Assembly (NCBI GenBank): GCA_028386065.3
Contig: JAKUCV010007175.1
Location: 1 to 64,000 of the forward strand
Direction of reading: 5' to 3'
From: Turnera subulata
Lineage: Eukaryota; Streptophyta; Magnoliopsida; Malpighiales; Passifloraceae
Length of the DNA: 64,000 bases
In this document: piece by piece, positions 1-12,500 of the stretch
Layout of the letters: each line of letters starts with the position of its first letter
Position numbering within the stretch: the stretch's first letter is position 1
Notes under the pieces: model-generated
What the model was told of the DNA's origin: nothing
Database searches by the model: none
Seen by the model: only the letters and a program-made list of their open reading frames with translations
Position numbers and translations under genes: made by a program

Positions 1-265
1 CGTATCGGCCAAAACTACGCAGATCCTTGTGTTTTATATTTTAACTTAATCCTTGTAAAATATAATCATGGTTTAACAATTACTCTTTTATAAAATTCAA
101 CATAAACTTCCAAAGATTGATTTATTAGATATCTTAGAAATAAAAGATGAAATTTCTTTTTAAATTATAATCGGTAAATTGTTGTAACGAAAATATCATG
201 GCAAAATATTAATAATATTACTATAATTGTTGTTTATAAAAATTAGTAATAATAATGGTAACAGC

Positions 266-301
<36 letters not shown>

Positions 302-436
302 TTTAAGATTACTAAAAATAATAAAAATTAACCCGGGTTGGTAAAATTCCTAATTAACCGCGATAAAATTTATTAACCACGGTAAAAGTCAAGTCAGCTT
401 GGTAAAAGTCACGAAAATTTTACTCGGGTCGTTACA
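1..436 (-). repeat. 3' LTR, partial
   Basis: This is the inner end of the left (3') LTR. It matches 5749-6178 with roughly six substitutions and a longer AAT run near 266-300. It ends ...GTTACA at 436, directly against the polypurine tract. The rest lies beyond the left window edge. Confidence 0.9.
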
Positions 437-1772
437 TTCTACCCTCCTTAAAGGAATTTCGTCCCCGAAATTCACACCATATTCCACTAATCCCATAAAC
501 ATATATATAGTTATCATGATCATCAATCATTCCCCAATCATCAAATATATGAACTCCAAATTATCTCCCATCAATCATAATTAAATTCCCAAATAAATTC
601 TCCAATTTATAACCCCCGAACCATATCGTTCTTTACCTCAAAATTTATTTCTAACATAATTATCCACCAATCCTAATTAAATTTCTCAAATATATTTTGA
701 TTACATCTCCCAAAATACGTGATCAATACTCCAAAATGTATTACTAACATAATCATCCATCAAATAATATTTCTCTTCTAAATCCACCGAAACTAGCAAA
801 GATCGTAACTTCGATTATAGCTCTTTAAATATTCCCTCAAGTCATCAAATCATTAAACTTTTTTTTTAAGATTGAATCACCAAAATCATCAAATCATTAA
901 ACACTCTTTTTTTCAAAAGAATAAATCACCTTTGACATAAAGAATCCCATGATCATTAATCCAATCCTGAAATCAAGTTATCACATCACAAACAACTTTA
1001 GTATCCAAAAATCATCAAATCATCAACCCATTTCTTAAAAGAAAATTGCATCGCCTCCAAAATCATAGAATTCCCAACAATATCAATCCAATCCTCAACT
1101 TAAATTATCACGTCATAAACAAAGCAGTATCCTAAAAGTCATCAATTTATCACGTCATAATCAAACAGTACTCAAAAATCATTATTTCCCACTTCCTCAA
1201 GGTCATATAATATCATATCATCACTTAAATATATAACAACCAAAACCCGAAATCAAATCTTACTTGTTCTGTCGAAACTTCCGATACACGGGTACAACAT
1301 GATAGACTTCTTGCCTTCTCAAGATCCCTTATCTCACTGTTCTTCCCGGGCAACGACGATGTTTGAACTTTACAGTAAAATCTTTAAAAACGTTCCTTCA
1401 TCAAATCATAATAGTTAAATAAAACTTCCCAAAATAGCAGTCCACCTTATAAACATATTTTACCCACAGCCTAAGCTGTAAATGTCATTTGCCAACTCAA
1501 CCTTTAAAAACTTATCTTTCCAAAACTTCAGATCAACAAAACAACAGCATTGCAAAGTACTGATATACGGATAACTTGTCGTCCAACTGTATGTATGAGA
1601 AAGAATAATCACATGTGAATATTCTGCAGCAAGCTGGCGTCCCTCGACTGGATCCATTATGCACCAACCATATGAATATGTATGCAATCATGTTAAGCAT
1701 GTGGAGCGAGCTATGCACATCAAACAAGCACATTAAACACCCAAAGACCTACCGCCCGCTCCGCTACCAAAA
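437..1772 (-). other. Reduced internal region of the LTR element (no gag-pol)
   Basis: On the minus strand this region starts with a primer binding site, TGGTAGCGGAGC at 1758-1769, three bases after the 5' LTR, and ends with the polypurine tract (complement of ttctaccctcctt at 437-449) abutting the 3' LTR. It shows no protease, reverse transcriptase, RNase H or integrase motif. Only short open frames are present, the longest about 75 codons near 1460-1687. The sequence is AT-rich and looks eroded. What remains are the cis signals needed for reverse transcription, which fits a parasitic derivative of a full-size Ty3 element. Confidence 0.8.
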
Positions 1773-4700
1773 TGAAACACCCCGACCTAAATTTACCCAA
1801 TACACAGTAATTACCGAGCAACAGTGCCGACACGTGGCACAAATAGTATATTCAACAGCAAATCCGGCCCAACGGCCCAACATAATAACAATTACCCGAC
1901 CTCGGGTATCTCAACATTAACAGCACAGCGGAAGCATTTATAATCTTATAAATAACATATGCAAAACTCCAAATGCAAATTAATGGATCCGAGTCCTGCC
2001 CGAGGGGTGCGCCGCAGCTTTCCTCGTACGTTCCTGCACTACAAACAACTCAACCTACGGGATGAAAACCCGCAGGCGAGGGGTGAGTCCGAAGTGCTCA
2101 CCGACGAAGGATAAACAGTGATATGCAGGCAACCGTAATACTGTAAAGAAAACACAGGCAAGCAAAACAACAGTACATCTCAAACAAGACTGAGCCAAGA
2201 CCAAAAGAATATCTTATTATTATTACCAATTTTTATCTTCCGGGCCCCGTCACTGGACAAGCTAGGGGTTAGACCTGGATATCAACATATTTCGGGTGCC
2301 TGACCAAAACCAAGAGAACCCAGGGATAGACATCCCAAATAAATCAACGGGATAGACATCCCAAATAAATCAACGGGATAGACATCCCAAGCATAGACAT
2401 GCTTCCACAAGAACCCAGGTCAAGGCCACCACAAAACAGTCTTTACCCATCGAGTCAGACCACTACTTTTCAAGTGACAATAAAGTCGTCAACATAACTT
2501 CCAATTATCCATTTTCCATTTCCAATATCCTTTATCAATTTTCCATGGCCAATAGTCCAACAATCATAACAGCAATAACCATAGCAGACAAATAATCAAC
2601 AGTGAATATTTCCGCAGTTCAATCAAACAACAAAACACACAAAGTATTACAGGCAACATAACAAGGGTTATCCATCCTCACCTGATGTGTCTCTGAAACT
2701 GCTATCCGATCAAACCTCAATGTCCCTATTATACATATATGGAAACACAATCACTTATAATGCACCAACAAGATGATTATGCATGATACCGGTTTAACAG
2801 TTATTATACGGCTTTTCTGTTCATTTTATTATCTCCATAGTTATCTTATTACCAAACAGTTCTTCCAACTTGGTGGTATTTAATTTAATCCAACGGTTAT
2901 ATCAAGTGTAAATGATTAAATCAAAAACCGAAACCGAGCGCCCAAGCCGACATCCCGGCCCTTAGGTCGCTTATGACAAGAAAATATGTATATACACAAA
3001 TACGTTGTATAAATTATATTTGGTAATATTTCAAAGTAAATAATATTTCATAAGTACTTATTCTCGATAAAATAATAATAATAATAGTAACCACCATATA
3101 TACGCTTAGTAAGAATTGATTATAAAATTGTGGTAACGTTAAATACGTCTAAATAGTATATGAATAATATATATCCAATATTATACTTTGATAATACCCC
3201 TTCCAAAAATATTTTTCATAACAATAATTATTATCATATCATATATTCGTTTCCAAAAATTATTTCCATAAAATAATTATACCACATATATTCTCTTCTA
3301 TCATAAAATAATTTTCCCAAAAGTAATGATCACATATATATATATATTTTTCAAAAATGCAGTGTCTTACAAAATAATTATTTACTTGATAACCAACTGA
3401 TAGTTAACAAATACGAAAATAATACCAGTAGTGGAGCCGATAAATAATGAAAACTGGTAGAATAATATAACCAATAATAATAATAATAATAATTTAATCT
3501 AAAAATAAATATTAAATTAACCACATTTGATAAGTCATAATAATTATAGTAAATAATTATATGAACGAGTAATATTAAAATAATCCCTCAGAGACAAACT
3601 GTTTGGTTATAAAAATATAGCCAAAGGCTCTTTAGGTACTTCATTCAATATATATCGTAGAAAATATATATATTTGACAAATAAAAATTCCAACAATAAC
3701 CCGTCAATAGTATAAACAATCATAAATAATTAATAACCAATTTAATTAATACATAAATATTAAATAAATAAAATTTCATATAAGTGGTAGTATTTTCGAT
3801 AATTATCAATATAAAAGAGTGATACCTTAATAATATTATAGCTGATAATTAATTAGATTTTATAACTTATAAGTCACTAATATAAGCCAATAAATAAGTA
3901 TTATGTCCATTATAATTATTTAGCTGAAGAGACATTATATAAATAAACTTGTTTGGTTACTATTAATAAATATTTGAATATCCAAAATATTACTCCAATA
4001 AACTAGAAAATAATGAGAATATTAATTATTATTATTATTATGCAATTAAATCTTTAAATAATAATAGCCAAAGTATCTTAGAAAATATAAATCCATGCAT
4101 AATTTATTATTCCCAAGAAAATATTAAATTAATTCATAAATAAAATGTCACAGCTGCTTTTATAAATTCTTACATGACCAAAAGTATATTTCCAAAAATC
4201 ATAGAATATTTAATTATTTTATAATCCGGATGAAACTGTAACAATTATTAATAAAAACGTTCGGTCGAATAAATTCTTTCATTAACCCATGTAGTTAATT
4301 ATGTCCGTTTATATCAAGCCATTAAAGAAACCGTTAATATCGAGAACATGGGTACGTTACACGTTCGGCCCGTTTCTGAGTCCATTGTGTAAACCACCCA
4401 AACCCGAGCCCATTAGATGTCCGGGGTCCAAGGGGTTACCGTTCAACATCACCAGGTGAAGTCCCAGGAGCCTCGCTGGAAAATTGCCATCGATGCAACC
4501 ATCAACAACCTAAACCTCTACTGCTATACACACGCAGACAACCTGAATCCTCCAACCAACAAAGCATTACCATCACCATCACTACTACTATGGAATCATA
4601 ACATCTGGTCCTTATTTCACAACATCAACACCATTAACAACCAGACCACGGTAACATCATCAGCAGCACCCTATTGACAGCAGCTATCCGGCCAAACCAA

Positions 4701-6178
4701 CCCAAAGTATAATCCATCCAAACACTACTCCTCTAGAAACGAAAAAAAAAAGAAAAAAAGAAAAAACACAACTAAGCACCTCAACACCAAACCAGAAAAC
4801 CCCACAATCTCACTGTCAATACAACCCCATCAATTCATCAACTCCGAGCCATCCATCCACCACCACTCCTGCTTGGCAACAGCCACCAAAACTTTTCATG
4901 ACACCACCGCTGACCCCCAACAAAATAACACAAACAAACCCAATTTGCCATCATCATCATCGACCGCACAACTCACAACCCAGGATCCAAAACCTAGTTG
5001 TACAAAAAAAACAAAGTAGGAGGAAGGAAAAGGGCAACTAGAGGAGAGCCATCGTTGGAGAGAAGGACGACGGTGGTAGGAAGAGACGGGGTTTGGAGCT
5101 GGCGGCTATACAGCCATTTTTGGTGGCAACGACGATTGTGCCCAGAGATGCTTGGGAGGAAACATGAGATTGGAGACTTGATGAGTGATTGAGAGAGGTG
5201 GGAAAACAGAGTGAAAATTGAAGAATTGATCTGAGAGAGAAGTGTAAGGCAAAGGCTAAGGAGAAGAAGGCAAAGGATGATGGTATGGTGGCGGCTAAAT
5301 TTGGTGAGAGGAGAGGAAGAAAGCAAGGGAAAGGGAGGGTTGCAGGAGAGGCGTGAAGAACTCGGTGAAGGGGAGGAGTAAAAAGAAATTGAGGGGATCA
5401 AGAATCAGAGAAAAGGAAGAGGAAAAAGAAAGCAGAGAATAGAAAGAAACAAGGGAATAAGAAAAAAAAAATAGAAGTGGAGGAGAAGAGATAAATTAAA
5501 GAAAAGAAAGAAATGGAGATGGTGGAGGGGAATCGGGAGAGTGGAGGAGGTAATGGGAGGGAATGGGAATAAGGAAAATGAAGAAGAAAAGAAAGGAGAG
5601 GATGCTGTCGGCCAATTATTTTTGCCTTGTCAGCTCTCAAAACGACGTCGTTTAGATGTCTAAAGTGATGTCCAGTCAACACTCTCAAGCCTTTGGTCAA
5701 AACGCAGCCATGGTTGTGTTTTATGTTTTGGCTTTGCCAAAACTACGTCGTATCGGCCAAAACTACGCAGATCCTTGTGTTTTATATTTTAACTTAATCC
5801 TTGTAAAATATAATCATGGTTTAACAATTACTCTTTTATAAAATTCAACATAAACTTCCAAAGATTGATTTATTAGATATCTTAGAAATAAAAGATGAAA
5901 TTTCTTTTTAAATTATAATCGATAAATTGTTGTAACGAAAATATCATAGCAAAATATTAATAATATTACTATAATTGTTATTTATAAAAATTAGTAATAA
6001 TAATGGTAACAGCAATAACAATAATAATAATAATAATAATAATTTTAAGAGTAGTAAAAATAATAAAAATTAACCCGGGTTGGTAAAATTCCTGATTAAC
6101 CGCGATAAAATTTATTAACCACGGTAAAAGTCAAGTCAGCTTGGTAAAAGTCACGAAAATTTTACTCGGGTCGTTACA
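1773..6178 (-). repeat. 5' LTR, about 4.4 kb
   Basis: The LTR is bounded by TG...CA in element orientation: TGTAACGACC at 6178 and GTGTTTCA at 1773. At 4406 bp it is far longer than most plant LTRs but within the range of Tekay/Del chromoviruses. It holds a 26-bp tandem repeat at 2323-2388, long AT-rich stretches (about 2950-4260), and a purine-rich block at about 5000-5600 that reads as a pyrimidine-rich leader on the element strand. Open frames in that low-complexity block (for example 4994-5401 minus) look like composition artefacts, not genes. Confidence 0.85.
2323..2388. repeat. Three tandem copies of a 26-bp unit with a palindromic core
   Basis: GGGATAGACATCCC occurs at 2323, 2349 and 2375, exactly 26 bp apart, separated by AAATAAATCAAC. 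Each core has 5-bp inverted arms (GGGAT / ATCCC) around AGAC. It lies inside the giant LTR. A binding-site array is possible but unproven. Confidence 0.9.
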
Positions 6179-9100
6179 ATAAGTGTTTTTTTCTTCTTTT
6201 TCCTTCCACTATTATTAGCATGTAGTGTCTTAAACTCTAGGAATTTTTCCAGAGGACATAAACTAAGAAGTTACATAGTCATAGGTAGTTTAAGATTTTA
6301 AAATCATCATATTTTCTTACTCATAGTTAAGGGCATAATTAAAAAGTGAACAATTCAATTTGGTTAAAATTATTATATTTAATTTAGGGAATAACTTTTG
6401 CTTATCAATACCAATACCAATACCATCATATGAACCCTTTATATGTTAGCTTGTACTTGTATCTGGAAAAAAAAAATGAATTGAACAATAACAATGACAA
6501 CAATGAAAGATGATACAACAACAAAGAAGAAACCAAAGTAGTTAAAAAAGATTATGAAATAAATAAGATAAAAAAATATAAACTGAATATTAGATGATAT
6601 ACATACCTTTTTCATCCGTCATGTTGCTTTAAGGTCCATTTACAGCAATATTTAGCTGTTGTGCTGGTTAAGATTTAACTTTGGGCTACCCACCAATCTT
6701 TCATACAAAAAATATGCTTTTAACAAATACTAAATATGAGCTCAAAAGGCTATAAGAAAAAATTAATTTTTTTTAATTATAGATGTAGACAATTTTCCAT
6801 TAGCATATTTATCTACTTATGATAGACTTGATGCTTTAATGTAGGTCTAATGTAGTTGCTTCTATGATTTTCCAGTTCCAAATGATGGTGGGTTCGTGCT
6901 TGATGCAAGCCAATGTCCAGGTTCTCACTTATGTGTCCTGTTTTTATGTTATTATTTTCATTTTTTCCTCCACAATTATTGTCGCGTGATATGATGAGGG
7001 TTATCCCACTTCATTGATTGGATTTTTTTAAACTTTGATGTTGAATTATATCAAAAGTCATCTTGGATCAATATATTTTCTGGGTTCTTGCTGTTGGTTA
7101 GAATATTTGGTAACATGATGAATTAAAGAATATTGAAGAATAGTTTATTTTATGTAGTTCTTTGGGCGCACTATTGTTCTTTTTCTTTTTTTTTTTTTCT
7201 AATATTGTTTTGCAGTTGGGAATTAGAGCTTTACAAATGTGTTTTCCTATTCCGCTTTGATTGCAGCTAGCAGATTCCTATTCAGTTTCAAGCCATCTTA
7301 ACATTCATTATAAGGCTTGAGCTTGAAGCTAACCAAACCAAACCTCTTTGGTACCACTACAAACCTATTGTCTTTAGCTACCAATGACTCTAACTGCTTA
7401 GCTAAATTCACATCAGTGCTTATGTGGCAACCATGCCTCCGAATCACAATCTAAAGCTTTAAAGCTTTGATGCAATTTGTTAATCTTTATAGTCGACTAT
7501 TGTTTTTGGTTCGCTGCCCTTATTTGTTAAATACTTTGCATCAGTAGGCACTAACTGATGACTTGATTAGCGAGACGAGTCTCCCACAAGCAACAACAGG
7601 CCATGATGGTGACGAATCATTTATGTGGCTTCATGCTCGAAGAATCTTCAAGCTCCACTTCGTCCGTAATGCTTGAATTTAGGGCAAATGCAAGCACTTC
7701 CCACATTAGCCGCATTAATATGGTACTATAGGATCATGCTATTCTGATATGCTTAATGAGAATACGTTATTTGGATAATTTGAATTGTATTAAGACGTTT
7801 AATTATTTTATGCTGGATTGAAATTTTATTGTAATTTTTACCTAAAAATTTTATATATTAAATGTCTTCAAAGTTAACAAACTATGACTTGATAATTTTT
7901 TTTATTTTTCAAATCCAACGGGTTCAAAGCTAGGTAATTTATGATCACTAATTATTCCAGAGTAGCATATTAGATTTTGGTGATGGAAAAATTCTAATTT
8001 TCTGCATTAATTTTAAGCATGAAAGCAATTAATGAAATTGAAAAAGTCAATCAAATACTATGCCATTAATTGTGTTTCCTCCACATTCTCTCCCCATAGT
8101 TTTTCCGAAGCGACTGCCCCAATGTATCTGCTAGCATCACCATCTCCTTAGCTTTACTCCCATACCAGACACTACTGTTCACCCAATTACAAACAGACAC
8201 ATAACAATTACAAAAGGCCAGTAAATCGCAAAGTTACGAACTTTACTGTTAGAGCATTCAAGTATAGAAAGGAGGAAACGTTTTGTTGAGTGAGTGTTTA
8301 TCTTGATTTTGCAAATCATCCAGTGCACAATTTCAAACACTTCCTCTGCCTGTAGAATCCATTTCCTCTAGCCTCCACATTCTCTTCTTCACCATCTTTA
8401 TAATTCTTACTCACTGCCTTTATAATCCTTCCCCACTTCCTTAACCTCCTCCTCTCCATCTCCCCTGCCGTTATTTTACTTTGTAGAAGGCTATTAATTC
8501 CTACTGAGATCAGTATATTTATGACAACGCTATTTTTGTAAAGTTAGACTTTAAGAAATAAATCTCTTTGCCATTTAGGGACACATGTTCATTTTTGTGA
8601 CTCTTTGATTTACTCATAGTTAATCTCTCTCTTTTTCCTTCTTTTGTACCTTTGATTTATTCATAGTTAGTCTCCATCTCTCTCTCCTTCTTTAGTACCG
8701 TTTCCTCTTCTCAAACCTTTTTCTAATATTCGACCATTTTTTTCGTTTTGTTTGGTTGTTGCAGCCAGTAGTGGAAGTAAATTATAGATAGTAGTAGTAG
8801 TTCGTGTGCGTTAGTAGCAGTTTGTTTGCTTGAATTACTGCGATTTCAAAAGGGTATCAATCAATGGAAGGAAGCTTGGAAATCTTTGTTGTTTGTATGT
8901 ATTATTTTCTTGAAATCTATGGCTGTGTTTGTTTACGAGATCTGAATGTTTCTTTTTTTCCGTGTTCGTGTTGGGAAAAAACCAATGCTCAATACAACTT
9001 GAAAGTATTTTCCAAAGATATGTAAAGGCACTTCTTAAAATGGGGTGATATTGGAGGGGAACAAATCTCCTCTGTGAAGGAATCAAGTTTATTTCTTGAG

Positions 9101-9766
9101 AAAATTGTAAAGGTGATCTCCCGAATAAAAACAACCTGAGCCATGTAGTCTGCTCATATATACTGCATCTTATATCCTTTGTAATTTTAACAAAGGATAT
9201 AAGATTATTTTAGTAATTTGGCTCCCGTTCTTGATTTCCTTCTCACGCTCGATTAGTCATAACAATTTCCTCATTAACTGTTTCTCTTTTCTATTCTCCA
9301 TTAACTTGGATTAATCAGCCAAGTTAGATTACTTAGCCTTTCTGGGGATTGCCAACTTGTCCAAACTTGTCCAGATTCTGGTCTAATTATGATGGTGTTA
9401 CATTCTTTCACTAACAGTTACGTTTCCTTTATCAATTTCTCACGTTTAGGGATACACGTTTATTTTAAAATTCAAATAGGCATCACCAACAAACTTCCTA
9501 ACACGCGGCCAGTTGCAGTGCAAAAATTAAATAACGTGGAGTTAAACCTACGGTTGATCCTTAGATGCCTGATAAGAAAACTTAATCAAAATATATAGGG
9601 TCATACATTAAATTAACCTAATTACAAATGTATGAAATTGACCAAAATATACAAATCGGTGTATAAAATTGGGTATTATGCCTAGTTATTATAACTGTTA
9701 GAAAAGATTTAGGTTAAATTTGGAAATTCACTTGGACTTTTAAGCCGACTGCTCTCTTTTAGTATA
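6179..9766. other. Gene-poor AT-rich stretch
   Basis: No convincing gene is visible. Points noted: pyrimidine-rich tracts near 8330-8470 and 8630-8710; a roughly 55-bp imperfect direct repeat built on TTTGATTTAYTCATAGTTA at about 8606 and 8651; a short exon-like block near 6877-6920 flanked by TTCCAG and CAG/GTTCT; and the perfect hairpin listed at 9167-9205. Open frames here are short and lack family motifs. Confidence 0.6.
9167..9205. repeat. Perfect 16-bp inverted repeat with 7-nt loop
   Basis: ATCTTATATCCTTTGT (9167-9182) is exactly complementary to ACAAAGGATATAAGAT (9190-9205), separated by AATTTTA. On either strand it could fold into a stable short hairpin. It may be the ends of a very small collapsed inverted-repeat element; no further flanking symmetry was seen. 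Confidence 0.9.
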
Positions 9767-9768
9767 TA

Positions 9769-9806
9769 CTAGCAAAAATGCCCACGCTTCGCAGCGGGTT
9801 AAGTAA
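9769..9806 (-). mobile_element. Helitron-type 3' terminus
   Basis: Read on the minus strand the block gives CCCGCTGCGAAGCGTGGG, a short GC-rich hairpin, then about ten bases, then CTAG, followed by T at 9768. A 3' hairpin a few bases before CTRR with insertion next to T is the hallmark of plant Helitrons. The body would extend to higher coordinates and its 5' TC end should lie to the right. I could not place that end, and no Rep or helicase domain is visible, so this would be a non-autonomous copy or fragment. Confidence 0.6.
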
Positions 9807-12500
9807 CTAAGATATCTGTCATAAAAATTATCATAGAGATTAAGAAAAACTATAATATTATAATTTATACTCTCATTGATTAATATATGAATAATCTATA
9901 CATATTCATAATCTACTTGATAAAATAGTAGCAAACCAATTCAAGAACCAAGTCTCCCTAAGCACAATATACGTAATTATGAGAAGAAGCAATCAAGTCA
10001 AGCAAGACATAGCGTCTGACAACCTTCCCTGCAAGGCAATGTTCCTGAAAATCAATGGGCAATTCTTGTACCTTCTTGTGCCTCGGCTCTTGGTTGGATC
10101 AAGTTTCTTAACTGGTGAATATAAGAGTAGCATAACTTCCTTCGGTTCCTCCATGACAGCTCAATTGGCAACCAGCCTATGCCAAATTCGTTGATCATGA
10201 ATTCGAACTGCATCAAGGACATATCAGTTGGAGAGAACAGAGTCGTACTTTTGAAGTATTTTTTTTTGGCAAGGCTTGCAGAAGATATGACAATTGTGGT
10301 CACCGTATTATCACCAAAATGAATCACATCAGACCTTATACACAATGCAAGACAAACCAACTGAAAGCAGACACACAAAGAAATGAGAGTGCTATATTTG
10401 AGCAACATATATAAAAGAGAGATCCTCACCAAGTGGATTTGCAAGTCTAAGTAAATCATTGATTATGTTGCCTTTAGCACACAAATCTTGGATTGGAGTA
10501 CATCATTCTAACTGCCCATGGCAATCCAGGGCCAATTCCCCGTCCGCCACCAAATGGAATATATAAGCTCAAAATTGTTCTCTCAACTCTCTTCCTCTTC
10601 AACTGCCTCCGTCACTCGTTCCTCCTCTTAAGCTTATGGCGATGCAAAAGGGAACCTATTAATGTTGAACAACAGTTCTCAAATGAGACAAAAAATTTTA
10701 TGGTTCCATTTACAATTTTCTGCATTAATTTTAAGCATTCATAGGCTTTGATATTTAGCAAAAAAAAAAAAAATTTACACTACCAAAGATCAAGTTGGTG
10801 GCTTGCCTCCCCAAACCTAGAATAGATTCAACTTACAACTAACATTCCTTTGCAACTAAATTTCAAATTACACAAATACAGTGGGTTACTAATTAATATT
10901 CAATAGGCAATGTAGGCAGCAAACATATGCGTAAAAACCTAGATTGCATCGAGCTCAAAGCCACCATCATTTTAAATTGAAGAATCATAGATATTAGTCA
11001 TGCGGCTCATACCATAGAATCTCTCAAGAGGAGCTAAATATGTTAAGAAACATTGCCTACATATAGAACTAAAACCCAGTATATAAAAAGTTAGATTACG
11101 AAATTAAATGACTTTAAACAGCTTATGCTAAATGTTCATGTGAAATTGACTCAGAAAAATGTTTGGAGCACTTGTAGGAAAGTCAGTTTCAATTGCTCAA
11201 CTTAAATAAGTTGCAACAAAAACATCATGATTTCTTACATATATCGTCAAATGAAAAACATCAGGAATAACGTGCACCCACATCTTCCAGGGAGGTGATA
11301 TAATTGATGCCTTCGTGCATTGCTAAATGTGGAACTAAAGTATTAGAAAGCAATAAATTCCATAGTGGCCAGCAATGATATCTAAATTAATGTTTAATTA
11401 AAATCACCAAGGTTTTGCGGTGCTTCTGATAAAAAAATTATTGTCTGATTTCTAATTCCAAGGACAACTATAACTAATAAAACATGCAATGGACATGTCT
11501 ATGACACTTTATGAAGAAAATGAATGCTGAAAAGGTAAGAACCTATTACATTTAGAGAGCCTGAAGAATTACAAAGGACAATGAAGAATGGTCAAAGCGA
11601 GAAAGCCTGAAGAATTACAAAGGACAATGAAGAATGGTCAAAGCGAGAAAGAAATCAGGGAACAAACCAATAGAATAGAGAGAATACTGAAATCCAAAGC
11701 TAAAATTCAGCTACTAGACCCGTCAATGGCACATTTTTGCTTCAGCAATACCATATCAAGAAGAAAATCATCAATAAATCAAAAGAGAAATTGCATAATA
11801 GCTTTGCATATTTGTATTTGGTGATCAATCAAGTAATTTTTAAAGTGTGTTTAAGCTCTACTTCTTTACATCAAAAGTCATATTGATTTTTAATGCCATA
11901 CAATGGAGAATTAAAAGAAGTAATACCTATTCTACATGTAAGCTACTCGCCAGGAAGAGCAACTGAAGTGATTAGTATTTAGATACTAAATAAAAAAATT
12001 TCCAAGTGTCCAACATGTTAAGGTCTTTCAATACCTTTATTTACTCCACAACATTGAAAAGCAAATCCTCGCTTCTTCGTTGCAGGCCATTTTTGTATTC
12101 CTCCCCTTCCATCCTCAAAAGCAACAATTTCCTCTTGCATAACCTAGATCCATATCATATTTTTCCAATCATTATATCTTTGTTAAAATTAGCAAACTTA
12201 ACCATAATGTATGGGAAGTAATATTCTGAAACCATAAATGTGGGTTTCCAATCAAGCCAATGAGCATGCTTCAGTCTCCAATGTAATTGACATAGGAAGA
12301 AATCTTGCAATTATAACAAAATTTTAATATAGATCAATAAGATATAAAAAGATCTAAAGATAAGCACCAAGATCGTCCTACATTTTTCTTTCTAAAGAAT
12401 TAATTACCTAGAAGACCACACACAACTGAGAACAACAATATTATAAAAATGATACCAAAAATTTGATGCTTGCATGAAAAAGGGAGCTAACTATGCACAC
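9807..12500. other. No supported gene; possible Helitron body
   Basis: The stretch downstream of the Helitron-type end is AT-rich. The longest frame (10052-10459, minus, 135 codons) has no motif I recognise and cannot be called a gene. A 46-bp tandem duplication at 11558-11649 is listed separately. Nothing else could be supported. Confidence 0.5.
11558..11649. repeat. 46-bp tandem duplication, two copies
   Basis: The unit beginning AGCCTGAAGAATTACAAAGG at 11558 repeats exactly at 11604. The copies are identical by eye, so the duplication is recent or an assembly artefact. Confidence 0.9.

Larger units (their letters stand above)
1..6178 (-). mobile_element. Non-autonomous LTR retroelement with giant LTRs (left LTR cut by window edge)
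   Basis: The first 436 bases reappear almost unchanged at 5749-6178, differing by a few substitutions and an AAT microsatellite length. Read on the minus strand the element starts TGTAACGACCCG at 6178, its 5' LTR ends ...GTGTTTCA at 1773, a tRNA-type primer site follows at 1758-1769, and a purine-rich tract next to GTAGAATGTAACG marks the 3' LTR at 436. The long LTRs, the TGTAACG start and the GGGACGAAATTCC-type sequence before the polypurine tract are typical of Ty3 chromoviruses (Tekay/Del-like); that placement is inference because no pol gene is left. The interior is only about 1.3 kb, so movement would need proteins from another copy. Low LTR divergence suggests recent insertion. The right flank ATAAG (6179-6183 region) could be the target duplication, but the left flank is outside the window. 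Confidence 0.85.

Noticed and set aside
399..584. Open frame across the left LTR boundary
   Set aside because: It spans an LTR end and polypurine tract, has no motif and is composition-driven.
2300..2400. CRISPR-like spaced repeats
   Set aside because: Three short tandem units in a plant LTR; spacers are identical, not unique.
4994..5700. Several open frames in a purine-rich block
   Set aside because: Low-complexity Ser/Leu/Phe text from a GA-rich LTR segment on either strand; no family resemblance.
8316..8459. 47-codon minus-strand frame beginning MERRRLRKWGRI
   Set aside because: Protein-like but very short, no homolog recognised, no splice or promoter evidence.
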